Below are positions 10,046-17,386 of a stretch of 64,000 nt of DNA, piece after piece. Both the position numbers and the translations under genes were made by a program. Under the pieces are notes generated by a model, which made no database searches, was not told the DNA's origin, and saw only the letters and a list, made by a program, of their open reading frames with translations. Source of the DNA: Candidatus Galacturonatibacter soehngenii (lineage in GTDB: Bacteria; Bacillota; Clostridia; Lachnospirales; Lachnospiraceae); assembly GCF_008830185.1 (NCBI RefSeq), contig NZ_WAGX01000004.1:62001-126000 (forward strand). Direction: 5' to 3'. Position 1 is the stretch's first letter. The number at the start of each line of letters is the position of its first letter.

Positions 10046-10084
10046 ATGATAAAAATATTATTCGTCTGCCACGGCAGTAGATGA
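10046..10084 (+). pseudogene. 5' fragment of a low-molecular-weight phosphatase gene
   Basis: Twelve codons read MIKILFVCHGSR then stop. The first 31 bases differ at only three positions from the start of the intact phosphatase gene at 12205 (MIKILFVCHGN), including the Cys of the phosphate loop. Homology then ends. It appears to be the leftover of a duplication or an insertion breakpoint. Confidence 0.55.
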
Positions 10085-10139
10085 AGTAAGTTGTAAGAAA
10101 GATTGAATTTGCGGTGTTTAAGAAGATAAGATGATGTGT

Positions 10140-10159
10140 TTTATGACACTTTTATGACA
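10140..10159 (+). repeat. TTTATGACACTTTTA repeat, copy 1
   Basis: TTTATGACACTTTTATGACA matches TTTATGACACTTTTAGTGACA at 12095 over its first 15 bases and the final TGACA. The two copies bracket the matrixin genes and the ATPase remnant. Confidence 0.5.
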
Positions 10160-10199
10160 GAATATAGAGACAAGCATAAGCATTAGTATAGTGGATTAT

Positions 10200-10235
10200 A
10201 GCACGTACACTCAAACATAAGTGTACGTGCTTATT
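10200..10235 (+). terminator. Hairpin, candidate terminator
   Basis: A perfect 12-bp stem, AGCACGTACACT with its complement, has an 8-base loop and is followed by TATTTAATT. The T run is interrupted, so termination may be weak. It would end transcription from the helicase-NUDIX unit. Confidence 0.55.
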
Positions 10236-10469
10236 TAATTATACAAAAAGTTGTTAAGTTATGGAATAAAAATACAGGATTTTAGATGTTGATTTAATTA
10301 GTTAATCCAACTATACTTGGGTCCCGTATAATTTATATGTCTATAAAAATAAAATGTAATAAAATAGTAAAGAATTACATATGCAAGTGTGATATTATAA
10401 AAAAATAAGAAGTAAAATCAAAAGATACTAACTGATTAACTGTAATGACACACGATAAGGGGGAAGAGT

Positions 10470-11048
10470 ATGAGAGTAAGAAAAAGGTTTTTCATACTTG
10501 CTGTAATGGTAGCTATAGTGTTTACTTCAACAGCAAGTGCAAAATCACTGGGTTATCGTTGGAGTAATAAGTATTCAACAATCTATTTTTACTGTGGCTT
10601 TAATTCCGTATGGACGAATGCTATTCAGGCAGGTATGAATTCATGGAATTCTGTTAAGGAAATTTCAACATCTAAGACCATTGTACCAATGTATGTTACA
10701 ACAAGTAGTTCTAAGAATAAAATATATACAACCAGCAACCAAACGTGGATAGCCAAAATGATTCCAACTTATTCTGGTTCTAATCTTAGTAAAGCCGATG
10801 TTGCTTTTAATAATGGTGATTATACTTTTTCGGTGGGAGCAGCTGCTAATAAGTACGACATACAATCAATAGCCGTACATGAATTTGGTCATGCAATTGG
10901 TTTAGCACATTGCCATGAAATAGGAAAGAAATGTTCTAGTTCATCATGTTCCCAAAATATAATGCAGCCAACTTCAAAAGTTAATAATATTAGACGAGGA
11001 TTAACCAGTTATGATAAAGAGAGTAAGCAAGTAGAATATTATAATTAA
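10470..11048 (+). CDS. Secreted matrixin-type zinc metalloprotease
   Basis: A 192-residue protein with a signal peptide (positive MRVRKR, hydrophobic core, likely cleavage after about residue 24). The metzincin zinc site HEFGHAIGLAH spans residues 137-147 (ligands His137, His141, His147; catalytic Glu138) and the Met-turn is IMQPTS about 20 residues later, as in the matrixin (M10A) family. A pair of Cys follows the zinc site (KCSSSSC). The mature enzyme would be a small catalytic domain without a visible propeptide. AAGGGGGAAG precedes the ATG. The next gene begins 13 bases on and probably encodes a functional partner. Confidence 0.85.
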   Translation: MRVRKRFFILAVMVAIVFTSTASAKSLGYRWSNKYSTIYFYCGFNSVWTNAIQAGMNSWNSVKEISTSKTIVPMYVTTSSSKNKIYTTSNQTWIAKMIPTYSGSNLSKADVAFNNGDYTFSVGAAANKYDIQSIAVHEFGHAIGLAHCHEIGKKCSSSSCSQNIMQPTSKVNNIRRGLTSYDKESKQVEYYN

Positions 11049-11061
11049 TTCGAGGGGGATT

Positions 11062-11703
11062 ATGATGAAAAAGAAAAAAATAGTTACTCTAGTTGCCATA
11101 GCTTTATCAGCAATAGTGATATGGGCATATAATGAGTATAAACCGCTACCTGTTGTTTACTGTACGTCAACTTATCCAGACTACAGTGTAAAAGAACTTG
11201 CCATTGAGTCGGAGAATATAGTTTATGGAAAAGTTGTTTCAATAGCTCCAACACAGATGCATGAGGTACGTGTATCTACAACTCTAGATCCGACCAAAGT
11301 AGAAGATGTATTGTATTATCCTGTTACACCAGTTACTATAAGTATAAAAGATTCTATTAAAGGGGATGAGTTAAGTAAAATAATCTATTTTGAGGAAAGT
11401 GGTGTAACAGACACATATATTCAAAAGGCTCAGGGATATCAAATGTCACAAGGAATGGAAGTTGTACTATTTTTAAATGAAGAGGGATATGGATGGGGAA
11501 GCCAAAGTGTTTATCCTGTTATAGATGACCAAGTCGTTCTACAGGATAAAGCGATAAATGAAATTCCATCAAATAAAATAAATAGTATTTCTGCCGATGT
11601 AATTGAAGAAAAATATAGTATTTCTTCCTCGTATGAAGCAGAAAACGTTTCAACTACAAGTCTTGATGAATTTCTAAAATTAGTAAATTCGTATATAAAC
11701 TAG
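11062..11703 (+). CDS. Membrane-anchored exported protein of unknown function
   Basis: A 213-residue protein with a basic start and one N-terminal hydrophobic helix (about residues 8-24), then a soluble extracellular part. ESENIVYGKVVSI and VTPVTISIKDSIKGD suggest a beta-rich domain like those that begin with a release or transport motif, but I recognise no family. The second ATG (11065) is equally possible because GAGGGGGA serves both. It sits in an operon with the matrixin protease and ends at a strong terminator, so it may be a substrate, inhibitor or chaperone of the protease. That role is inference only. Confidence 0.65.
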   Translation: MMKKKKIVTLVAIALSAIVIWAYNEYKPLPVVYCTSTYPDYSVKELAIESENIVYGKVVSIAPTQMHEVRVSTTLDPTKVEDVLYYPVTPVTISIKDSIKGDELSKIIYFEESGVTDTYIQKAQGYQMSQGMEVVLFLNEEGYGWGSQSVYPVIDDQVVLQDKAINEIPSNKINSISADVIEEKYSISSSYEAENVSTTSLDEFLKLVNSYIN

Positions 11704-11714
11704 TTAGTTGTAAA

Positions 11715-11761
11715 AGAGGTAGCAATAGTTAAATGTTTTGAAGCTATTGCTACCTCTTTTT
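11715..11761 (+). terminator. Intrinsic terminator after the protease operon
   Basis: A perfect 14-bp stem, AGAGGTAGCAATAG with its complement, is followed by TTTT. It lies 11 bases after the stop codon. Confidence 0.85.
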
Positions 11762-11805
11762 ATATTGTTTTCTTTGTAATAACTAGGTATAATATAAAAT
11801 AATAG

Positions 11806-12045
11806 AAAATTAATATCAAAATAGCTAATTTTCGATGTTTTGAAAAATTAGAGATAGACCTCAAAGATAATTATACGGTATTGCTTGGTATAAATGGAGC
11901 AGGTAAATCTTCTGTTTTGGACGCAATCTCAATTGGGCTTGGAAGTTACTTATCAGGTTATGATAAGATTTCCACAAATAGTATTCATACAGATGATGCA
12001 CATTATAGGACGTATCAAATAGTAATAAGTAATAGGTATAGGTAG
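11806..12045 (+). pseudogene. N-terminal remnant of an AAA (RecF/OLD/PtuA-like) ATPase
   Basis: Eighty codons read KINIKIANFRCFEKLEIDL, then Walker A GINGAGKSS, LDAISIGLGSYLSG and SIHTDDAHY before TAG. This is the start of the AAA ATPases of the OLD/PtuA-like group found in antiphage systems and toxin modules. No start codon remains: the expected ATG reads ATAG, as if one base had been inserted. The frame breaks at the other end as well, where the +1 frame reads VEIAVYVSKK. Over 80 percent of a normal protein is absent. It is certainly non-functional. Confidence 0.75.
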
Positions 12046-12072
12046 AAATTGCTGTATATGTTTCAAAGAAAG

Positions 12073-12119
12073 TATGTGTCATATGAATTTTGAATTTATG
12101 ACACTTTTAGTGACACATA
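12073..12119 (+). repeat. Nested TGTCA/TGACA repeat cluster, including repeat copy 2
   Basis: TATGTGTCA (12073) and TGACACATA (12111) are exact inverted repeats. Between them GTGTCATA (12076) and TATGACAC (12097) form a second pair, and TTTATGACACTTTTA (12095) repeats the sequence at 10140. It lies about 90 bases before the phosphatase gene and could be an operator, a promoter-region repeat, or the end of a lost mobile element. Confidence 0.45.
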
Positions 12120-12204
12120 TTTATGCCAATAAGTATTAACAGTTATGTATGGATAAAACACTGTAAAGTCAAGTAAAATCAGCATTTGCAAGGAGTTATA
12201 AGAC

Positions 12205-12663
12205 ATGATAAAAATCCTATTCGTTTGCCACGGCAACATCTGCCGCTCCCCAATGGCAGAATTTGTAATGAAAGACTTAGTAAAAAAACAAGGACTACAA
12301 GATGAATTTTACATCGCTTCAGCTGCAACCAGCAGAGAAGAAATCGGTAACCCCGTTCATTATGGAACGAAAAACAAACTTCATACATATGGTATATCGG
12401 TCGATGGTAAGTGTGCAATTCAAATGACAAAGAAAGATTATGAACAATATGATTATATCATAGGTATGGAACAAAGAAATATAACTAATATTTTTAGAAT
12501 CATAGGAGAAGATAAAGAAGCAAAGGTTTGTCGACTACTTGATTTTTCAGACCGACCAAGAGATATTGCAGATCCTTGGTATACTGGCGATTTTGACAAA
12601 ACATATGATGATGTATTGGAAGGCTGTCAAGCACTTTTGAAGGCTTGCCTTTCCTCAATTTGA
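12205..12663 (+). CDS. Low-molecular-weight protein tyrosine phosphatase
   Basis: A 152-residue cytosolic phosphatase. The P-loop CHGNICRS gives Cys8 (nucleophile) through Arg14 (CX5R) and the late DPWYTGDFDKTYD supplies the general-acid Asp. Length and layout are those of bacterial LMW-PTPs, which dephosphorylate tyrosine in capsule, stress or kinase systems. GCAAGGAG precedes the ATG by 11 bases. The next gene starts 12 bases downstream. A broken copy of its first codons lies at 10046. Confidence 0.9.
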   Translation: MIKILFVCHGNICRSPMAEFVMKDLVKKQGLQDEFYIASAATSREEIGNPVHYGTKNKLHTYGISVDGKCAIQMTKKDYEQYDYIIGMEQRNITNIFRIIGEDKEAKVCRLLDFSDRPRDIADPWYTGDFDKTYDDVLEGCQALLKACLSSI

Positions 12664-12675
12664 AAGGAGTAACGT

Positions 12676-13047
12676 ATGGATTTAAAAGAGATTATGCAAC
12701 AAGAAGTATATGTAGTGGTAGGTGATACCTTAAATGAAGAAAAGTATGCGTACCGTATTAAGAACGAGCTACTAAAAGAAGGTTATAAAGTCTATTGTGT
12801 AGGAAAGGAATTGGCATCCATCAACGATGTGGAAGATACAATTGATATCATTGATTTATGCATTCATCCAGTAAAGGGATTAAAGCTGATGCAAGAATGT
12901 AAAAAAGAATTCAAATCCATAGTCATTCAGCCAGGTGCAGAAAGCGAAGAATTACTTGCCTATCTAGAAGAAAAGAACTATTCCTATATAGAAGGATGTT
13001 TGCTGGTAGGAATTAGACTATACAGTAAGAATAACCAAAACGATTAA
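12676..13047 (+). CDS. CoA-binding-fold protein (COG1832-like)
   Basis: A 123-residue protein resembling the small CoA_binding_2 proteins (YccU type) with one Rossmann-like domain: VYVVVGDTLNEEKYAYRIKN, then GYKVYCVGKEL, and VIQPGAESEELLAYLEE. The canonical N-terminal glycines are weakly kept. Ligand and role are unknown. It is probably cotranscribed with the phosphatase gene (12-base gap, GAAAGGAG site) and ends at a shared terminator. Confidence 0.65.
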   Translation: MDLKEIMQQEVYVVVGDTLNEEKYAYRIKNELLKEGYKVYCVGKELASINDVEDTIDIIDLCIHPVKGLKLMQECKKEFKSIVIQPGAESEELLAYLEEKNYSYIEGCLLVGIRLYSKNNQND

Positions 13048-13051
13048 TAGA

Positions 13052-13093
13052 AAGCTGCCGTCTTTGTTATAAGAACAGATACGGCAGCTTTTT
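13052..13093 (+). terminator. Terminator between convergent genes
   Basis: AAGCTGCCGT pairs perfectly with ACGGCAGCTT (10 bp, 19-base loop), followed by TTT. The stem begins with A residues on the other strand, so it could serve the AraC gene at 13112 as well. Confidence 0.75.
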
Positions 13094-13111
13094 CAATCTA
13101 GATTGCCATAT

Positions 13112-13972
13112 TTAAAGATTATTTTCACGATATATTTTAGGACACATACCATAGGTCTGTTTAAAAATTTTTGAAAAAGTCAATGGATTTTCATATCCGA
13201 TGCTATTAGATATTTCACTGATAGATAAATTGGTGTTTATCAAAAGTTCAGCAGACTTTTTAAGTCTAAAACTAACAAGATATTCTTGTGGCGATATGCC
13301 CAATTGTTTTTTGAAAATAGAAGTAAGATAAGAACGATTAATTCCTATATACTCAGCAATATCTTGTACACGAATATGATTATAGTTGTGTTTGACAAAT
13401 TGAATTGCATAGTCTACATATGTATTGCTTGGATAATCATACTTATTTTGCTTTGCTTTGATACTGCTTTGAACTTCAATTAGTGTTGAAAGAATTTCAT
13501 ATAGATAACCGACACGTTTAATTTCATTTGCAAAAGTGAGCTCATTAGCGTCTAGTATTTTTTGTATCATAGGCTGATATGCATTATTAGGAATTGTTGA
13601 TTGAATTACGGGATTATCCTCTGATAGCCCTGCATGCTGTAAATAGGGTACACTCTTTTCACCATCAAATGTAATCCACATGTATTCCCAAGGGTTTTCC
13701 ATATCTGCATAATAATGGATATGCGCATCCTTTGGTATTAAAAAAATATCATCTTTTTTGATATGATAAATACGCTGAGACACTTTAAGCGTCCCTTTTC
13801 CATTTAGAACAAAATGCAAATGATATTCATTAGGAATTTTATGATTATAAGTATATCCAGGTGTACATTGCTGCTGTCCACAATGTACTAAGTATAAGTC
13901 GCTTGTCTGTTTTTCAATATTAAGGAGACAGCGAAAACCAGCAACATTTCTGTAACTTGTTGGTTTACTCAT
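13112..13972 (-). CDS. AraC-family transcriptional regulator of the alpha-galactoside operon
   Basis: A 286-residue protein with an N-terminal cupin sugar-sensing domain (HLHFVLNGKGTLKV, FLIPKDAHIHYYADMENPWE) and two C-terminal helix-turn-helix motifs (RVQDIAEYIGINRSYLTSIF and SISEISNSIGYENPLTFSKI). It is divergent from the sugar ABC transporter and alpha-galactosidase genes, the arrangement of MsmR/RafR-type activators. It probably activates them when raffinose- or melibiose-like sugars are present. The start is at 13972, with AAGGAGTGCA about 30 bases earlier being too distant; the actual site is weak. Confidence 0.85.
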   Translation of the reverse strand: MSKPTSYRNVAGFRCLLNIEKQTSDLYLVHCGQQQCTPGYTYNHKIPNEYHLHFVLNGKGTLKVSQRIYHIKKDDIFLIPKDAHIHYYADMENPWEYMWITFDGEKSVPYLQHAGLSEDNPVIQSTIPNNAYQPMIQKILDANELTFANEIKRVGYLYEILSTLIEVQSSIKAKQNKYDYPSNTYVDYAIQFVKHNYNHIRVQDIAEYIGINRSYLTSIFKKQLGISPQEYLVSFRLKKSAELLINTNLSISEISNSIGYENPLTFSKIFKQTYGMCPKIYRENNL

Positions 13973-14247
13973 ATTTTACATCCATTCATCTGCGTGAAAA
14001 GCATATGAATTGCACTCCTTTCCTTAATTATACAAAAAGCTTAAAACAAGGTTTTTGATAAATCAAGTATAACATAAAAAATAATAGTATAGATATAATA
14101 ACAACAAAAATACAAAACTTAAATTATTTTTAGTAAAATATAACAAAAAGAAATGTAGATACAACATTAATCCATATTAAACTTGTATGATGTAGTATAT
14201 AATTTTTTTGTGGCAAATAACAAAACCGAATATAAGGGAGGAAAAAT
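13973..14247 (+). promoter_or_regulatory. Divergent control region of the alpha-galactoside locus
   Basis: A+T-rich region between the AraC gene and the binding-protein gene. TATAACAtAAAA (14088) and TATAACAaAAA (14144) are similar and could be AraC half-sites. TATAAT occurs at about 14197 but without a convincing -35 at the right spacing, as expected for an activator-dependent promoter. AGGGAGGA lies before the transporter gene. Confidence 0.35.
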
Positions 14248-15540
14248 ATGAAGGTTAAAAAAATTGTATCTATTTTGCTTGCATCAATTTTAACAGTTAG
14301 TATGATTGGATGTGGGGATACGAAAAAGCAACAACAAGATACGATAGAAGGATTTAATAGTAAAGGCGATAAGTTAACCGTTGCGATATGGGATAACAAT
14401 CAACAGCCTGGAATTCAAAAAATTCTTGATGAATGGAACAAAGAATCTGAAATCAAGGCAGAAGTGCAGGTTATTACCTGGAATGAATATTGGACATTGT
14501 TAGAAGCAGGGGCTTCAGGAGGAGCTTTACCAGACGTGTTTTGGATGCATTCAAATCAAAGTCAACGATATTCGGAAAATGGCTTATTGCTTGATTTGAC
14601 CGATAAAATTAATCAAAGTGATAAGATTGATCTAAATAATTATTATAATGATATTGTTAAGTTGTATGAATCTGATGGTAAGCAATTTGCGATTCCAAAA
14701 GATATTGATACAATAGCATTATGGTATAACAAAACCATGTTTGACGAAGTAGGTGTAGAATATCCAAATGAAAATTGGACATGGGATGATTTTTATGAAG
14801 CAGCAAAAAAATTAACAAAAGACGATGGAAGCCAATGGGGATATGCGATTAATACAGGTAACAACCAAGATAGCTATTACAATATGATTTATGATTATGG
14901 CGGATATGTGATCAATGATGATAAAACAAAATCTGGATACGATGATCCAAAAACCATACAGGCGATGGAATTCGTTGAAAAAATGCTTCGCGAAGGTTTG
15001 TGCCCTGAGCTTGAGGTTATTTCGGAAAACGGAGCAGATGTGTTATTCCAATCTGGAAAAGTAGCAATGGTAACACAAGGATCATGGATGGTAGCTGGAT
15101 TTAGAGATAATGAGTACACCAATAAAAATTGTGATGTTGCTGTATTACCAAAAGGTCCAGATGGAAAAAGAGTTTCTATATATAATGGACTAGGCTGGGC
15201 AGCATCAGCAAATGGAAAGAATACCGAAGCAGCATGGAGCTTACTGGAATATTTAGGATCAAAGGAAGCACAGCTAAAGCAAGCACAGTTAGGTGTAACG
15301 ATGTCTGCTTACATAGGAACGTCAGATGAATGGGTAAATAGTGTAGATAGTTTTAATCTGCAAGGTCATCTTGATATGCTAGATGCTGAGCTCGTAATCA
15401 GACCATACTCTAGAAATACGAATGTGTGGGAAGACATGGCTATTGAGACATTTAAAGGAGCATGGACAGGGGAAATGACAATGGAAGAAGCATGTAAAAA
15501 GATTGCGGAAAGTATGAATGCTTCACTGGCTGAAGAATAG
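14248..15540 (+). CDS. Sugar ABC transporter substrate-binding lipoprotein
   Basis: A 430-residue family 1 extracellular solute-binding protein. The lipobox VSMIGC ends at Cys22, so it is anchored to the outer face of the membrane. KLTVAIWDNNQQPGIQKILDEW and later GKVAMVTQGSWMVAGFRDN are typical of oligosaccharide binders. Next to two permeases and a GH36 alpha-galactosidase it should bind alpha-galactosides such as raffinose, stachyose or melibiose, similar to MsmE/RafE. A hairpin behind it likely keeps its level above that of the permeases. Confidence 0.9.
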   Translation: MKVKKIVSILLASILTVSMIGCGDTKKQQQDTIEGFNSKGDKLTVAIWDNNQQPGIQKILDEWNKESEIKAEVQVITWNEYWTLLEAGASGGALPDVFWMHSNQSQRYSENGLLLDLTDKINQSDKIDLNNYYNDIVKLYESDGKQFAIPKDIDTIALWYNKTMFDEVGVEYPNENWTWDDFYEAAKKLTKDDGSQWGYAINTGNNQDSYYNMIYDYGGYVINDDKTKSGYDDPKTIQAMEFVEKMLREGLCPELEVISENGADVLFQSGKVAMVTQGSWMVAGFRDNEYTNKNCDVAVLPKGPDGKRVSIYNGLGWAASANGKNTEAAWSLLEYLGSKEAQLKQAQLGVTMSAYIGTSDEWVNSVDSFNLQGHLDMLDAELVIRPYSRNTNVWEDMAIETFKGAWTGEMTMEEACKKIAESMNASLAEE

Positions 15541-15549
15541 AAAAGTAAA

Positions 15550-15584
15550 TCAAAAGGCAGAAATATTTTATTTCGGCCTTTTGA
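15550..15584 (+). terminator. Intra-operon hairpin after the binding protein
   Basis: TCAAAAGGC pairs with GCCTTTTGA and, after one mismatch, GAAATA with TATTTC. There is no T run after it. Such hairpins commonly protect or attenuate the mRNA so that the binding protein exceeds the permeases. Confidence 0.6.
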
Positions 15585-15628
15585 AAACTTGAATCAGCAT
15601 AGACAATAGCAGGAAGGGCTGAGAGTAT

Positions 15629-16525
15629 ATGAGAAAGGATTATGGAAAGAAAACATCCTGGGAAAAAAATCAGTTTATTTGGGGATGGTTTTTTATTTTG
15701 CCAACGTTATTAGGGTTGATTATTCTAAATATCATCCCGATTTTTCAAACAATATATCAAAGTTTTTTCAAGACAGGGGATTTTGGAAAAGGAAATATCT
15801 TTGTAGGGTTTAGTAACTATACTAGAATGTTTCAGGATAAAGCAATATGGCAAGCACTTTGGAACACTGTAAAGTATGCAATTGTAGAAGTTCCATTTTC
15901 AATCGTTATCGCATTGATACTTGCAGTATTTTTAAATCGAAAAATGGCGGGACGCGCAATTTATCGAACTATATTTTTCTTACCAATGGTTGCAGCACCA
16001 GCGGCTATTGCAATGGTGTGGAGATGGCTTTATAACTCAGAATTCGGTCTGATTAATCATTTGATAGGCCGTAAAATAAATTGGATTTCAAATCCAGACA
16101 TTGCTATATTTGCAATCGCAGTCATAGGAATCTGGTCAATTGTTGGGTATAATATGGTTCTTTTTTTAGCAGGATTACAAGAGGTACCAAGAGATTATTA
16201 TGAAGCAGCATCCATTGATGGGGCGTCAGGAATCTTTCAATTACTTAAAATAACAGTTCCATTGATTTCACCTACTATCTTCTTTGTAGCAGTTACCAGA
16301 GTAATCGGTGCATTTCAGGTATTTGACCTTATTTTTATGGTAATGGATAAAACAAATCCAGCATTAATAAAAACGCAGTCACTTGTTTATTTGTTTTACA
16401 GATATTCCTTTACTGAGGCAAACAAAGGCTATGGTTCAGCTATTATCGTACTTCTTTTAGTCGTTATATTGATTTTAACAGGATTTCAACTGTTTGCACA
16501 GAAAAAATGGGTTCATTATAATTAG
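15629..16525 (+). CDS. Sugar ABC transporter permease (MsmF-like)
   Basis: A 298-residue permease with about six transmembrane helices, the first in WGWFFILPTLLGLIILNIIP. The cytoplasmic EAA loop DYYEAASIDGASGIFQLLKI, which docks the ATPase, is at about residue 190. It forms the membrane channel with the next gene product. An AGGAAGGGCTGAG site precedes the ATG. Confidence 0.92.
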   Translation: MRKDYGKKTSWEKNQFIWGWFFILPTLLGLIILNIIPIFQTIYQSFFKTGDFGKGNIFVGFSNYTRMFQDKAIWQALWNTVKYAIVEVPFSIVIALILAVFLNRKMAGRAIYRTIFFLPMVAAPAAIAMVWRWLYNSEFGLINHLIGRKINWISNPDIAIFAIAVIGIWSIVGYNMVLFLAGLQEVPRDYYEAASIDGASGIFQLLKITVPLISPTIFFVAVTRVIGAFQVFDLIFMVMDKTNPALIKTQSLVYLFYRYSFTEANKGYGSAIIVLLLVVILILTGFQLFAQKKWVHYN

Positions 16526-16541
16526 GAAGAAGGGTGAAAAT

Positions 16542-17372
16542 ATGCAAATAAAAAGAAATGTAACTACTTTATTGATTCATTTGGTTTTAATTGTTTTTTC
16601 AATAACAATGCTGATTCCTTTTGTATGGATGTTTTTGACTTCATTTAAATCGGTTACAGAAGCAACAAGCATAAATCCATTCATTATTCTTCCAAAAATA
16701 TGGCGTAAAGATTCATTTATAAATGTTAGCAACAATATGAATTTTATATTGCTTTATAAGAATACATTGCTTATGATTGCTGGAAGAGTAATTGCAGCAG
16801 TATTAACTGCTACTATGGCAGGGTATGCATTTGGTAGACTCAATTTTAAAGGAAAAAACCTTGCGTTTTCAGTCGTTTTATTCCAAATGATGATTCCAGG
16901 TCAGATTTTTATTATCCCACAGTACTTAATGGTGAGTAAGATTGGAATGTTAAATACAACCTTTGCGTTAGTATTTCCAGGATTTGTAACCGCATTTGGA
17001 ACATTTTTGCTAAGACAGTTTTATATGGGACTTCCAAAAGATCTAGAAGAAGCGGCAAGACTGGATGGATGTAATATTGGGCAAACCTTTTTATTTGTCA
17101 TGGCGCCGCTTACAAAATCGGGAATGGTAGCGCTTGGTATATTTACAACGGTTTTTGCTTATAAAGACTTAATGTGGCCAATGATAGTTAATCCAAACAA
17201 TGATAAAGCTACATTAGCATCCGCATTAGCCAAAATGCAGGGGCAGTACGCAAGTAAGTTTCCAGAATTAATGGCGGCCTCTTTAATTGCATGTATTCCA
17301 ATGATTCTTATTTACTTATTATTTCAAAAACAATTTATTGAAGGAATTGCCACATCAGGTGGCAAATTATAG
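16542..17372 (+). CDS. Sugar ABC transporter permease (MsmG-like)
   Basis: A 276-residue second permease of the pair with about six helices. Its EAA loop is DLEEAARLDGCNIGQTFLFV. The ATG at 16542 is chosen over an upstream in-frame ATG at 16494 because AAGAAGGGTG precedes it and it gives the usual length; the longer form would overlap the previous gene. No ATPase gene is present in the operon, so a shared MsmX-like ATPase encoded elsewhere is presumably used, as in many Firmicutes. Confidence 0.92.
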   Translation: MQIKRNVTTLLIHLVLIVFSITMLIPFVWMFLTSFKSVTEATSINPFIILPKIWRKDSFINVSNNMNFILLYKNTLLMIAGRVIAAVLTATMAGYAFGRLNFKGKNLAFSVVLFQMMIPGQIFIIPQYLMVSKIGMLNTTFALVFPGFVTAFGTFLLRQFYMGLPKDLEEAARLDGCNIGQTFLFVMAPLTKSGMVALGIFTTVFAYKDLMWPMIVNPNNDKATLASALAKMQGQYASKFPELMAASLIACIPMILIYLLFQKQFIEGIATSGGKL

Positions 17373-17386
17373 AATAGGAGAAATTT

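Larger units (their letters stand above)
9880..10469 (+). other. Intergenic stretch with gene echo, repeat and hairpin
   Basis: Nearly 600 bases without an intact gene. It contains a short copy of a phosphatase 5' end (10046-10084), a TTTATGACACTTTTA repeat copy (10140) and a hairpin (10200-10231), annotated separately. The rest is A+T-rich with nothing I can identify. Confidence 0.5.

Noticed and set aside
11806-12045. Complete Septu or retron system
   Set aside because: Only the first tenth of the ATPase remains and no HNH or reverse-transcriptase partner is nearby.
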